Below, piece after piece: positions 51,182 to 59,627 of a DNA stretch of 62,947 nucleotides (positions are counted from its first letter, which is position 1; every line of letters starts with the position of its first letter). The translations under genes were made by a program, and so were the position numbers. This stretch comes from UBA2882 sp964619485. GTDB lineage: Bacteria; Bacillota; Clostridia; Lachnospirales; Lachnospiraceae. Under the pieces are notes generated by a model. It saw only the letters and a program-made list of their open reading frames with translations. It searched no databases and had not been told where the DNA came from. Location of the stretch: NCBI GenBank assembly GCA_964619485.1, contig CAZUCI010000006.1, positions 1 through 62,947 on the forward strand. The letters are read 5' to 3'.

Positions 51182-54013
51182 GTGAAAAAGAAAATTAATA
51201 TTTATCTGATTTTGTTTCTTAGTTTCATATTTTTGTTTCCAGTCAGTGTGTCAGGTGCTGATATAGATAGTAATGGCACAGCAACCGATGAAAAAACAAC
51301 AATCCGTGTCGCTTATTACCCGTTAAACGATTTTTTTGATTATGATGAAGGTGGGAATGAATGTGGATATGGTGTTGATTATCTAAATGAATTATCAAAA
51401 TATGCAAATATTAACTGGCAGTATGTTCCTGTCGATAATTGGGATGAAATCAAGGAAATGATCTTAAATGGTAAGGTTGATATCTGTCTTCCGGCAACTA
51501 AACCTGCTGAACTGTCAGAAAATCTTGATTATTCTGTAGAACCAATCATGACGACCTATCGTGCAATCATGACACTGAAGAGGCATGATGACTTATATTA
51601 TAAGGATTATAAATCCTTTGCCGGTTTAAAGATTGCCATAGCTGAAAATATGACAAGTAAATCCGGTGTTGTTGAATATTTGGATTCCATTCATGTTTCT
51701 GATAATCTTATTTATTATTCGGACTATAATCAATGCTATCAGGCATTAAGAGATGGAAAAGTAGATGCACTGGTCAGCAACGTGATGGACCTTGGGCACG
51801 AAATGAAAATTTTAGATAAATTTTCTATCACGGACAATTATATTATGGGGCTGAAAAACAGTCTGTATATGAATAAGATTAACAGTGCGTTAACCCAATT
51901 AAAATTGCAGAATCCATCTTTTCAAACCTCTCTTTATGAAGCTTACTTTTCAGAGAGAGTAATAGATCCTTTTACAAAAGAAGAGTTGGACTTTATACAT
52001 AATACTGATAAGCTGACAATCGGTGTCTATTCTGATCGAAAACCGGTAAGCTACTATGACGAGAAGGAAAAGCAGTTTAAGGGTATGGCCATTGATATGA
52101 CTGAGAAGCTGTCAGAAAAAACTGGTATTGCATTTCAATATGTTCCCATAACAACAGATAATCAGCTTGATATGCTTAAACAGGTTGATTTAATTATGCC
52201 TGTCCAAAAAAGTGATATTTCGGACCATTATTTTTTAAGTAATAATATTTTACCTACGGAGGTTTTGATGGCTATAAAAAAGGGGGAAGCAGAACCGGAA
52301 AAGGGAGAGTGCATTGGTGTTTTAAATTCCACGCAGGGAATTGCCAAGGTGATTAGCAATTTAAATATGTTCGAAATCAAATATTTTGATACAAATGAAC
52401 AGGCACTTGCTGCATTGCAAAAGGGGAAAATCACTGCATTTGCCAATTCCTCGCATGTCATTAACTGGATTTTGGAGAATCCAAGATATGACAACTTAAC
52501 TACATTAAAGTACAGGAGCTTTCCCATTTCCTATGAGCTCTGTGGGAATGGTGATAATTTGGTTTTGCAATCAGTTCTAAATAAAGGAATTGCTGCAATT
52601 ACAACAGATGAGAGTAACAGTATAATTCGACGAAACTGTCATTACTCTATGGGTGATTTAACCTTTTCTGATAAACTTTATATCTACAAAAATCAATTTA
52701 TTTCGTTTAGTATAATTTTGTTCCTGGTTATTTTGACAGCCTGGTTTTACAATTACTCAAGAACAAAGTATATACATCAGATTGAACAGAGCGTCAGGGA
52801 GCAGGAGAATGCCAACAAAGCTAAAAGTGATTTTCTTGCCAGAATGAGCCATGACATGAGAACCCCTTTGAATGTTATTATGGGAATGAGTCAGCTCGCA
52901 GGTGACAATAAGAATCCGAAGGATACAGATGATTGCCTTAATAAAATTAATACTGCCAGTGAATTTCTTCTTGGCCTGATCAATGATGTTCTTGATATGG
53001 AGCATATTGAGAGTGGAAAAATCGAATTACATTACGCACCATATTCAGGAAGTGAGTTTACTCAGTATATTCATGCAGTCATTTCTCCATTGTGTGAACA
53101 GAAAAATATTCATTTCGAATATAGCTATGACGGACCCTCTGATTTTGTTATTCTTCAGGACAAGCTTCGTATCAATCAGGTTTACTTTAATATTCTTTCT
53201 AATGCAGTTAAATTTACTCCTGAGGGCGGAAAAATTTCTTTTGAGACAAAAAGTGAAATTACAGCAGAGCAGAAGGTTCATATGATTGTACATATTTCAG
53301 ATAATGGAATTGGTATGAGTCAAGAATTTATGACACACATGTTTGATTCCTTTACCCAGGAAAATCAGATTGTCAAGCCGATTGGGGAAGGCGCAGGTCT
53401 TGGGCTGACTATCGTTAAACGTATCTGTGATCTGATGGATATGAAAATATCAGCAACAAGTGAATTGGGAAAAGGAACAACCTTTGAAATTGAAGGGGAG
53501 TATGAAATTGTGTCTCCCGAAAAATCTAAATTGTGCACTGATTTTAAGGTTGATGAAGAAAAATCGGAATCAGATGAAGTTCAGAATGATATAGCTGGAA
53601 AAATAGACTGGAAAAATAAAATTATTCTTGTTTGCGAGGATCACCCGCTGAATCAGGAGATTATTCAAAAATTGTTGGAAAAGAAAGGCGCAGAGGTTGT
53701 AATGGTCGATAACGGAAAAAGAGGTGTGGAAGCTTTTTCAAAATCAAACGCCGGCCTTTATGATGCTATCCTTATGGACATACGTATGCCTGTTATGGAT
53801 GGTCTGACTGCAACTGAGACCATTCGTTCCATGAACCGTACGGACGCCCCTACAGTGCCTATAATTGCTTTGACAGCCAATGCTTATGACTCTGATGTTG
53901 AAAAATGTCTGAATGCTGGAATGAACGCACATTTATCCAAACCTCTGGATATTAATTTGCTTTACTCCACATTGGAAAACTTTTTTAGAGACCAGGAAAA
54001 GATGAAGGCTTAA
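51182..54013 (+). CDS. Hybrid sensor histidine kinase with two solute-binding domains
   Basis: A 943-residue membrane sensor of BvgS type. A signal segment (5-24) is followed by two extracytoplasmic SBP_bac_3 domains (about 35-265 and 275-490), a membrane segment at about 506-525, a HisKA domain with H557 in SHDMRTPL, a HATPase with DNGIGM and GAGLGLTIVK, and a C-terminal receiver with D866 in LMDIRMPVMDG. No Hpt domain or partner regulator is coded next to it, so the output is unknown. GTG 51182 follows AGAGG. The double binding domain suggests an amino acid or similar ligand. Monocistronic. Confidence 0.92.
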   Translation: MKKKINIYLILFLSFIFLFPVSVSGADIDSNGTATDEKTTIRVAYYPLNDFFDYDEGGNECGYGVDYLNELSKYANINWQYVPVDNWDEIKEMILNGKVDICLPATKPAELSENLDYSVEPIMTTYRAIMTLKRHDDLYYKDYKSFAGLKIAIAENMTSKSGVVEYLDSIHVSDNLIYYSDYNQCYQALRDGKVDALVSNVMDLGHEMKILDKFSITDNYIMGLKNSLYMNKINSALTQLKLQNPSFQTSLYEAYFSERVIDPFTKEELDFIHNTDKLTIGVYSDRKPVSYYDEKEKQFKGMAIDMTEKLSEKTGIAFQYVPITTDNQLDMLKQVDLIMPVQKSDISDHYFLSNNILPTEVLMAIKKGEAEPEKGECIGVLNSTQGIAKVISNLNMFEIKYFDTNEQALAALQKGKITAFANSSHVINWILENPRYDNLTTLKYRSFPISYELCGNGDNLVLQSVLNKGIAAITTDESNSIIRRNCHYSMGDLTFSDKLYIYKNQFISFSIILFLVILTAWFYNYSRTKYIHQIEQSVREQENANKAKSDFLARMSHDMRTPLNVIMGMSQLAGDNKNPKDTDDCLNKINTASEFLLGLINDVLDMEHIESGKIELHYAPYSGSEFTQYIHAVISPLCEQKNIHFEYSYDGPSDFVILQDKLRINQVYFNILSNAVKFTPEGGKISFETKSEITAEQKVHMIVHISDNGIGMSQEFMTHMFDSFTQENQIVKPIGEGAGLGLTIVKRICDLMDMKISATSELGKGTTFEIEGEYEIVSPEKSKLCTDFKVDEEKSESDEVQNDIAGKIDWKNKIILVCEDHPLNQEIIQKLLEKKGAEVVMVDNGKRGVEAFSKSNAGLYDAILMDIRMPVMDGLTATETIRSMNRTDAPTVPIIALTANAYDSDVEKCLNAGMNAHLSKPLDINLLYSTLENFFRDQEKMKA

Positions 54014-54078
54014 AAGGAAGTCCAGGATTTGCTTTTTGTGAAAAACATTGTAATGAGATGTGTTGTGGTTACAAAACA

Positions 54079-54112
54079 AACTATTCGCAAAACAACACTT
54101 TAACGAATAGTT
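54079..54112. repeat. Inverted repeat between convergent genes
   Basis: AACTATTCG (54079-54087) and CGAATAGTT (54104-54112) with a 16-base loop, between the kinase stop and the dtd stop. No T run on either side, so it is at best a weak terminator. Confidence 0.4.
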
Positions 54113-54128
54113 ATACAAGGCAATTTAA

Positions 54129-54581
54129 TTAAAACCCCAATTCACTGGAATCAAGAATAATGGTAAATGGACCATCATTCTCCAACGTGATTTTCATATC
54201 AGCGCCAAAGGAACCTGTTTGAACAGGAAGCCCGGAATGTTTTGTTATTGAAATTATATATTCATACAGCTTATTTGCATGTGTTGGATTACCGGCTTTT
54301 ACAAAGGATGGTCTGTTTCCGTGCTTACAATCCGCATACAATGTAAACTGGGAAACCAACAGTACCTCACCAGACGCATCAGAAAGGCTTAAATTGATTT
54401 TGTCCTGTTGGTCTGAAAAGATTCTAAGTCCAAGCATTTTCTTGACCATTTTATCGGCTGTCTGTTCTGTATCGGCATCCTCAACACCTATAAAAACGAG
54501 AAATCCCTTGTTGATTTCACCAATGATCTGTTCATTAACCCTTACAGCTGCATAATTTACTCTTTGAATTACAAATTTCAT
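54129..54581 (-). CDS. dtd: D-aminoacyl-tRNA deacylase
   Basis: Removes wrongly attached D-amino acids from tRNA. The 150-residue protein has LLVSQFTLYAD near 80 (the SQFTL motif) and the C-terminal Gly-Pro segment as NDGPFT, where most have NDGPVT; this is a mild variant. The N-terminus MKFVIQRV is standard. It starts 2 bases after the stop of the AI-2E family gene on the same strand, so the two form an operon. Confidence 0.95.
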   Translation of the reverse strand: MKFVIQRVNYAAVRVNEQIIGEINKGFLVFIGVEDADTEQTADKMVKKMLGLRIFSDQQDKINLSLSDASGEVLLVSQFTLYADCKHGNRPSFVKAGNPTHANKLYEYIISITKHSGLPVQTGSFGADMKITLENDGPFTIILDSSELGF

Positions 54582-54582
54582 T

Positions 54583-55938
54583 TTATTTATCCTCAGTATT
54601 GTTTTCTTTATCAGTCTTATGTTTTGCGAACAGTTCCATCAAGGTTTTTCTACCGCTGCTCTTGTGCTGACTCTTTCTTGCCTGCTTTTTTTGTTCCTCC
54701 GTTAGTTGTATCATTTCTGAGTTTTCAATTCTGTCCAGCTGCATATATGCTCTTGTGTTGATGGTCAAGCCCTTTTTGGTAAGCATATTATTGATCCATC
54801 TCTTAAATGCCGCATAAATCAGTGCAAAAATTGGAACTCCTATTGCCATTCCTAAAATTCCAAAATAAGCACCAAATATTGTAATAGAAAAAATAACCCA
54901 AAAACTGGATAATCCAGTGGAATCACCTAAAATCTTCGGACCCAGAATATTTCCGTCAAACTGCTGCAATAACACAATTAAAATAATAAATATGAGTCCT
55001 TTCATCGGATCAACCATAAGAATAAGAAGTGCACTGGGAATACCACCTAAAAAGGGTCCAAAAAAAGGAATGATGTTTGTAAGTCCTATTATAACGCTAA
55101 CCAAAATCACATATGGTAAATGTAATATATTCATAAAGATAAAGCACAATATGCCAATGATAATGGAGTCAATAATCTTACCACTGATGTACGCACCAAA
55201 GGTTCTGTTTGCATATCGGAAATCGTTAACAATGTTATTTGCATTTTCTTCCTGAAAGAAAGCATATAGAATTTTTTTACTTTGTCCTGCAAAGGTTTCA
55301 CGGCTGCCAAGTACATAAATCGAAATGATAAAGCCTATGATAAAGTTCCATAATGTCTTTGCAACACCAAGAACGCTCAGAGAAACCTCTTTTAATATAA
55401 TATTAATTCTTGGCATGAGACTGTCATTTAACCAGCCGTTGATGTCATCTGAATAGGTGTTAAGCAGGTTGGTCGAGACTTTTTCAATGGATGGATTTGA
55501 AGAAAGCGTTTTCTGTATCCACCCTTCCAGATTGTTAACGTAAATTGGGAACTGCAGGATAATACTTTGAATACTTTTTATAATTCCTGGTATTACAACA
55601 GAAAAAAATGCATAAATAACATATGCAAATAAAATCATGGTAATTGTAATGGAAAAGAACCTTATTCTTTTTTTGATTTTGGAAGACTTTGTATCAATTT
55701 TTCCCAGACGATATAAGGGAGTGAAAATAATTCTTTCAAAGAAAGCACACACGGGTGTGAGTAAGTATGCCATAATTAATCCAAAAATGATAGGCATACA
55801 TACATTAATAAAATCCTGAAAACCTGAGATTAGTTTGGTTGTATGAAAAAGTAAATAATAAAATAATATTGCTGCGCCTAATGCACAAAATCCGGTAAAG
55901 CCCCAATATAAATATTTTTTGTCCCATTTAAATTTCAA
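54583..55938 (-). CDS. AI-2E family transporter (PerM/YdbI-like)
   Basis: A 451-residue membrane protein of the AI-2E/PerM family. About seven or eight membrane segments, with the family core IIPFFGPFLGGIPSALLIL and FDGNILGPKILGDSTGLSSF; the last 55 residues are charged and cytosolic. Real substrates differ (autoinducer-2, sodium-proton exchange) and cannot be told. TTG 55938 is taken as start since GGAGG lies 8 bases before it; an in-frame GTG at 55953 overlaps that site. It is transcribed divergently from the TtcA-like gene. Confidence 0.88.
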   Translation of the reverse strand: MKFKWDKKYLYWGFTGFCALGAAILFYYLLFHTTKLISGFQDFINVCMPIIFGLIMAYLLTPVCAFFERIIFTPLYRLGKIDTKSSKIKKRIRFFSITITMILFAYVIYAFFSVVIPGIIKSIQSIILQFPIYVNNLEGWIQKTLSSNPSIEKVSTNLLNTYSDDINGWLNDSLMPRINIILKEVSLSVLGVAKTLWNFIIGFIISIYVLGSRETFAGQSKKILYAFFQEENANNIVNDFRYANRTFGAYISGKIIDSIIIGILCFIFMNILHLPYVILVSVIIGLTNIIPFFGPFLGGIPSALLILMVDPMKGLIFIILIVLLQQFDGNILGPKILGDSTGLSSFWVIFSITIFGAYFGILGMAIGVPIFALIYAAFKRWINNMLTKKGLTINTRAYMQLDRIENSEMIQLTEEQKKQARKSQHKSSGRKTLMELFAKHKTDKENNTEDK

Positions 55939-55965
55939 CTCTTCTACCTCCACGCTTACTTTTTT

Positions 55966-55971
55966 ATTGTA
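55966..55971 (-). promoter_or_regulatory. Extended -10 element for the AI-2E family gene
   Basis: On the minus strand TGGTACAAT, an extended -10. No good -35 is seen. The start would be about 20 bases before the TTG. Confidence 0.4.
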
Positions 55972-56036
55972 CCATAAATATAATTAATTGGCTTTGATTT
56001 TTAAACAATATTGATTTCTTATTGAAAATAAGTCAT

Positions 56037-56042
56037 TATAAT
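56037..56042 (+). promoter_or_regulatory. -10 element for the TtcA-like gene
   Basis: Perfect TATAAT at 56037-56042, 48 bases before the coding start. The -35 is weak (TTTCTT at 56015-56020, 16-base spacer). Confidence 0.45.
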
Positions 56043-56089
56043 GAAATAGGAATATAGTTTTAAATTTTTAGAATAAGAGGAAAAGTATT

Positions 56090-56824
56090 ATGGATGCACA
56101 GCGATTATACAGCTTTACAAGACGGGCAATTGATGATTATGGAATGATTGAAGACGGTGATAAAATAGCGGTTGGAATTTCCGGAGGAAAGGATAGTCTT
56201 ACACTGTTATATGCGCTGAAAGGACTTGAACGTTTCTATCCCAAAAAGTTTTCGTTACATGCCATTACCATAGATCTTGGATTTGAAAATCTTAATTTAA
56301 AGGGAATTGAAAAATTTTGTGAGGATCTGGATGTTTCTTACACTATATTACATACTGAGATTGCGAACATAGTTTTTAAGGATCGAAAGGAAAGTAATCC
56401 CTGTTCTCTTTGTGCAAAAATGAGGAAGGGAGCTCTGAATGAGAAAATAAAAGAATTAGGATGTAATAAGGTCGCATATGCACACCATAAGGATGATGTT
56501 GTTGAAACCATGTTAATGTCTCTTATTTTTGAAGGAAGATTTCACACTTTTTCTCCCAGAACTTATCTGGATCGTATGAATTTAACAGTAATCCGCCCTC
56601 TTTTGTATATGAACGAAGCTGATGTAATTGGATTTGTCAACAAATACAATATTCCTGTTGTAAAAAGTCCCTGTCCAGCAGATGGAAATACTAAACGTGA
56701 GTATGTTAAGAATCTTTTAAGACAGCTGAACCTGGAAAATCCAGGAGTTAAGGAAAGAATGTTTACAGCAATAGTTAACAATCATATGACAGGCTGGCCT
56801 GCTCTTTTGGGAAAGGATGTTTAA
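56090..56824 (+). CDS. TtcA-like PP-loop tRNA thiolation protein
   Basis: A 244-residue ATP pyrophosphatase of the TtcA/TilS group. The PP-loop is GISGGKDSL (near residue 29), CSLCAKMRKGAL gives the CxxC of the iron-sulfur site, AYAHHKDDVVETML follows, and SPCPADGNTKREYVKNLLRQL holds a third Cys. The pattern favours a 2-thiocytidine-type thiolation enzyme rather than lysidine synthase, but the target tRNA position is not shown. AGAGG precedes ATG. It overlaps no gene but abuts the Xer gene at 1 base. Confidence 0.87.
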   Translation: MDAQRLYSFTRRAIDDYGMIEDGDKIAVGISGGKDSLTLLYALKGLERFYPKKFSLHAITIDLGFENLNLKGIEKFCEDLDVSYTILHTEIANIVFKDRKESNPCSLCAKMRKGALNEKIKELGCNKVAYAHHKDDVVETMLMSLIFEGRFHTFSPRTYLDRMNLTVIRPLLYMNEADVIGFVNKYNIPVVKSPCPADGNTKREYVKNLLRQLNLENPGVKERMFTAIVNNHMTGWPALLGKDV

Positions 56825-56825
56825 A

Positions 56826-57884
56826 ATGGAAAAACAAAAAAACTACCATGAAAAGGTTCAGATTGAGCAAACTGTAAAACTGAGAGAAATATTGACTACG
56901 CTTCCCTCCTTTTGCAAAATGTATTTCAGAGGAGAATCCGATGCTATTTCAGCCAGAACCAAGCTTGGCTACGCACTGGATTTGAGGATTTTTTTTGAGT
57001 TTATGCATGAAAATAACAGCTCTTTAAAAGAAATTCCAATCACAGATTTTCCACTTCAGATTTTAGATCAAATTACAAAGGAAGATATCGAGGAATATAT
57101 GGAGTATCTCTCTTATTATGAGAAGGATGGTAAAGAATATACGAATGATGAACGTGGAAAATCAAGAAAACTTGCTTCACTTCGCAGCTTTTATCAATAT
57201 TTCTTTACAAGTGAGCTGATTGAAAAAAATCCTGCTTCACTTGTAAAGATGCCTAAACTACATGAAAAAGAAATAATTCGGCTGGACCCAGACGAGGTTG
57301 CTATTCTGCTTGATTCAGTTGAGAATGGTGATAATCTGACAAAGGCAGAACAAAGATATCATGCAAAAACAAAAGTAAGGGATTTAGCTCTGCTGACACT
57401 TTTACTTGGAACAGGCATTCGAGTATCAGAATGTGTGGGATTGGATATTGGTGATGTTGATTTTAGAAACAATGGAATTAAGATTCAGAGAAAGGGTGGG
57501 TATGAAGCGGTTGTTTACTTTGGAAATGAGGTAGAAAAAGCACTAAAAGATTACCTTGAACAGAGAAATCATGAGATCCCATGTGAGGGACATGAGGATG
57601 CACTCTTTTTATCCATGCAAAATAAACGAATCGGCGTAAGAAGTGTTGAGAAGCTGGTAAAAAAATATGCAGGCAAGGTAACAAGCCTAAAGAAAATCAC
57701 TCCCCATAAATTAAGAAGTACATACGGAACAGCACTCTACCGCGAAACTGGTGATATCTATCTGGTCGCAGACGTTTTAGGTCATAAAGATGTCAATACA
57801 ACAAGAAAACATTATGCTGCACAGGAGGAATATCGAAAGCATTCTGCCGCCAATGCGGTTAAACTTCGAAGTGATGCAGATTAG
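56826..57884 (+). CDS. Tyrosine recombinase, XerC/XerD type
   Basis: A 352-residue site-specific recombinase. An N-terminal SAM-like core-binding domain (about 15-140) is followed by the catalytic domain with R199 (GIRVSE), H294-x-x-R297 (HKLR), H320 (GHKD) and Tyr330, all present. The length and neighbours (LysM gene and lexA) point to a chromosomal enzyme, and no att-like sequence or mobile genes are seen. ATG 56826 follows AAAGGA by 10 bases. Its 3' end runs into a 20-base tandem repeat that also reaches the LysM gene stop. Confidence 0.88.
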   Translation: MEKQKNYHEKVQIEQTVKLREILTTLPSFCKMYFRGESDAISARTKLGYALDLRIFFEFMHENNSSLKEIPITDFPLQILDQITKEDIEEYMEYLSYYEKDGKEYTNDERGKSRKLASLRSFYQYFFTSELIEKNPASLVKMPKLHEKEIIRLDPDEVAILLDSVENGDNLTKAEQRYHAKTKVRDLALLTLLLGTGIRVSECVGLDIGDVDFRNNGIKIQRKGGYEAVVYFGNEVEKALKDYLEQRNHEIPCEGHEDALFLSMQNKRIGVRSVEKLVKKYAGKVTSLKKITPHKLRSTYGTALYRETGDIYLVADVLGHKDVNTTRKHYAAQEEYRKHSAANAVKLRSDAD

Positions 57885-57957
57885 AAGCTCTGTTTACAGA
57901 TTAAAAGTTCTATTTATAGATTAAAAGTTCTATTTCTAGATTAGAAAATTTATTTCT
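57878..57957. repeat. Four 20-base imperfect tandem repeats
   Basis: Units at 57878, 57898, 57918 and 57938, each beginning AGATTA and continuing like AGATTAAAAGTTCTATTTAT. They span the Xer stop (57882-57884) and the stop side of the convergent LysM gene (57950). See the related 16-base array at 61211-61274. Confidence 0.8.
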
Positions 57958-58342
57958 CATATTCACTGAAATATGAAATGATAAGATAATCACCAATTTG
58001 AATATGATCTGTCTGGATATGGTTCATCTCCATAATGTCATTCATATAGTCTTCTACTGAATCATAATGATTATAGTCCATATTTGATTCCGCGATTGAC
58101 CAGAGAGATTCCCCAGGCATGACCATATGACTTGTATAGTACTTATAATCAGAGGCACCATTGTTTCCCTCAGCATTTGCTTTGATTGAAAATACAGACA
58201 GTGTTAAAACAATTGCAAATGTAAAAGACATAATAGAGAGAACGGCTCTTCTTCTCTTTAATACCTGGTGTTTTCTATTGTGATTACTACTATTATTATT
58301 TCTATTATTACTTCTATTATTAATACAATTAGCTGTCTTCAT
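57950..58342 (-). CDS. LysM-domain protein, putative SOS division inhibitor (YneA-like)
   Basis: A 130-residue protein divergent from lexA, as yneA is in Bacillus, where it blocks division during DNA damage. The N-terminal tail is Asn/Arg/Ser-rich, then one membrane anchor (about 37-57, SIMSFTFAIVLTLSVF), then a LysM domain (HMVMPGESLWSIA and IQIGDYLIIS) outside. GGAGG precedes ATG 58342. A near-consensus promoter with a LexA box in its spacer supports SOS control. The function is inferred from position and architecture. Confidence 0.82.
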   Translation of the reverse strand: MKTANCINNRSNNRNNNSSNHNRKHQVLKRRRAVLSIMSFTFAIVLTLSVFSIKANAEGNNGASDYKYYTSHMVMPGESLWSIAESNMDYNHYDSVEDYMNDIMEMNHIQTDHIQIGDYLIISYFSEYEK

Positions 58343-58377
58343 TTCTCATTCCTCCATTTATAGCATATCATGTAAGT

Positions 58378-58404
58378 CGAACAAATGTTACGAACAACTG
58401 TTCT
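58378..58404. promoter_or_regulatory. Two abutting LexA boxes downstream of the LysM-gene start
   Basis: Box 1 CGAACAAATGTTAC (58378-58391, 12 of 14 to CGAACRNRYGTTCG) and box 2 CGAACAACTGTTCT (58391-58404, 12 of 14), sharing one base. They lie in the first 30 bases of the LysM-gene transcript. Confidence 0.75.
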
Positions 58405-58412
58405 ATATTTGT

Positions 58413-58441
58413 ATTATACGAATGTCTGTTCGAAAAGTCAA
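58413..58441 (-). promoter_or_regulatory. Promoter of the LysM gene with a LexA box in its spacer
   Basis: On the minus strand TTGACT (58441-58436), 17-base spacer, TATAAT (58418-58413). Box 3 (58419-58432, CGAATGTCTGTTCG on the plus strand, 12 of 14) fills 14 of the 17 spacer bases and abuts the -10, so LexA would block polymerase directly. Confidence 0.82.
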
Positions 58442-58450
58442 CATTAAAAT

Positions 58451-58464
58451 CGAACAAATTTTCG
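58451..58464. promoter_or_regulatory. LexA box 4, upstream of the lexA -35
   Basis: CGAACAAATTTTCG, 13 of 14 to the consensus. Ends 10 bases before the -35 at 58475. Confidence 0.7.
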
Positions 58465-58474
58465 GAATATATGT

Positions 58475-58503
58475 TTGCTTTTTACTTTTTGTCATGCTAT
58501 ACT
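58475..58503 (+). promoter_or_regulatory. Promoter of lexA
   Basis: TTGCTT (58475-58480), 17-base spacer, TATACT (58498-58503), with TG extension before the -10. Expected start is about 58510. Confidence 0.75.
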
Positions 58504-58566
58504 TGTACTAGATTATAACAGCAGATTTTCATACAATATATTGTAAATAGATTAGGGAGGGTATTT

Positions 58567-59184
58567 ATGTCACAGGGTAAAATTACTGCAAAGCAGCAGG
58601 AAATTCTTGAATTTATTAAAGAGGAAATTTTGAAAAGAGGTTATCCACCTGCAGTTAGAGAAATTTGTGAAGCAGTCCATTTGAAATCAACCTCTTCTGT
58701 TCACTCTCATTTGGAGACTTTAGAGAAAAATGGATTCATTCGCCGTGATCCAACGAAACCGAGAGCAATTGAAATTGTTGATGACAGCTTCCAGATGGTT
58801 AGACGAGAAATGGCAAGTATTCCTATTATCGGTACAGTTGCCGCTGGTCAGCCTATTTTAGCTCAGCAAAACATTGAGGGTTACTTTCCAATCCCAGCTG
58901 ACATGGTTCCACAGGGGGAATCCTTTGTCTTACGTGTTCAGGGAGAAAGTATGATTAATGTGGGAATTTTTAATGGAGATCAGATTTTTGTACAGCAATG
59001 TAATACTGCAAGAAATGGGGATATTGTTGTTGCGCTTGTGGATGATTCAGCCACAGTAAAGACCTTTTACCATGAGGGTGACCATATTCGTCTTCAGCCT
59101 GAAAATGACTCTATGGAGCCAATTATTGTTCCTGACTGTAAGATTCTTGGTAAGGTATATGGAGTTTTCAGACTTTGCCGATAA
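58567..59184 (+). CDS. lexA: SOS repressor LexA
   Basis: Represses SOS genes and cleaves itself when RecA is active. The 205-residue protein has a winged-helix DNA-binding part (LKSTSSVHSHLETL), the scissile Ala93-Gly94 in VAAGQPI, catalytic Ser128 in QGESMINVG and Lys165 in TVKTF. AGGGAGGG precedes ATG. It is divergent from the LysM gene, with four LexA boxes between, so it should autoregulate. A bidirectional terminator follows. Confidence 0.97.
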   Translation: MSQGKITAKQQEILEFIKEEILKRGYPPAVREICEAVHLKSTSSVHSHLETLEKNGFIRRDPTKPRAIEIVDDSFQMVRREMASIPIIGTVAAGQPILAQQNIEGYFPIPADMVPQGESFVLRVQGESMINVGIFNGDQIFVQQCNTARNGDIVVALVDDSATVKTFYHEGDHIRLQPENDSMEPIIVPDCKILGKVYGVFRLCR

Positions 59185-59195
59185 TATGCTTTAAA

Positions 59196-59222
59196 AAAAG
59201 GACTGCAGAAACAGTCCTTTTT
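59196..59222. terminator. Bidirectional terminator between lexA and rsfS
   Basis: Perfect 10-bp stem AAAAGGACTG (59196-59205) / CAGTCCTTTT (59212-59221), with T after it on plus and A before it, so it can serve both convergent units. Confidence 0.88.
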
Positions 59223-59276
59223 GTATTGGTATAAAAAGCTATCAGAAAAAATAAAAGAAAAGCTGTCAGGATAACC

Positions 59277-59627
59277 CTATAAAGAATCCTTTTCAATTCG
59301 TTTTCCATCTCTCCAGATTCTTTCTAAGTCATAGAATAATCTGTTTTCCTTATCAAAGATATGAATAACAATATCTTTATAATCCAGTAAAATCCAATTA
59401 CCACTTTCGTAGCCTTCGCATTGCTTTTTGATTATTCCTTCTCGTCCAAGCTGTTCTTCAACATTATCTGCCAAGGCCTGAACCTGGTTACGATTTGAAC
59501 CGGAAGCAATGATAAAATAGTCTGCAAGAACAGAAATATCGTGAATATCAATTACACTGATATCTTCACCTTTTTTATCCTCTAATGCTTCGATTGCAAT
59601 TTTTGCCATTTCGTTTGATGTTTTCAT
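59277..59627 (-). CDS. rsfS: Ribosome silencing factor RsfS
   Basis: Binds ribosomal protein L14 and blocks subunit joining in slow growth. The 116-residue protein carries DISVLADYFIIASGSNRNQVQALAD in pieces such as ADYFIIASG (about 31-39), VEEQLGREG and ESGNWILLDYKDIVIHIF-type core. GAGG precedes ATG. It starts as ATGA overlap with the yqeK stop and is the last gene of the operon. Confidence 0.95.
   Translation of the reverse strand: MKTSNEMAKIAIEALEDKKGEDISVIDIHDISVLADYFIIASGSNRNQVQALADNVEEQLGREGIIKKQCEGYESGNWILLDYKDIVIHIFDKENRLFYDLERIWRDGKRIEKDSL

Noticed and set aside
56826..57884. Tyrosine recombinase as the integrase of a mobile island.
   Set aside because: No att repeats, tRNA gene, excisionase or cargo are seen; it sits in a housekeeping series next to lexA.
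57878..57957. The 20-base tandem repeat as a CRISPR array.
   Set aside because: The units abut with no spacers, and no cas genes are seen.
58275..58325. TTA/ATT-rich triplet run as a microsatellite in the LysM gene.
   Set aside because: It codes the Asn-rich N-terminal tail; the triplets are uneven and in frame.
59234..59269. Direct repeat AAAAGCTATCAG / AAAAGCTGTCAG after rsfS.
   Set aside because: Two imperfect copies in AT-rich sequence without structure; chance is likely.
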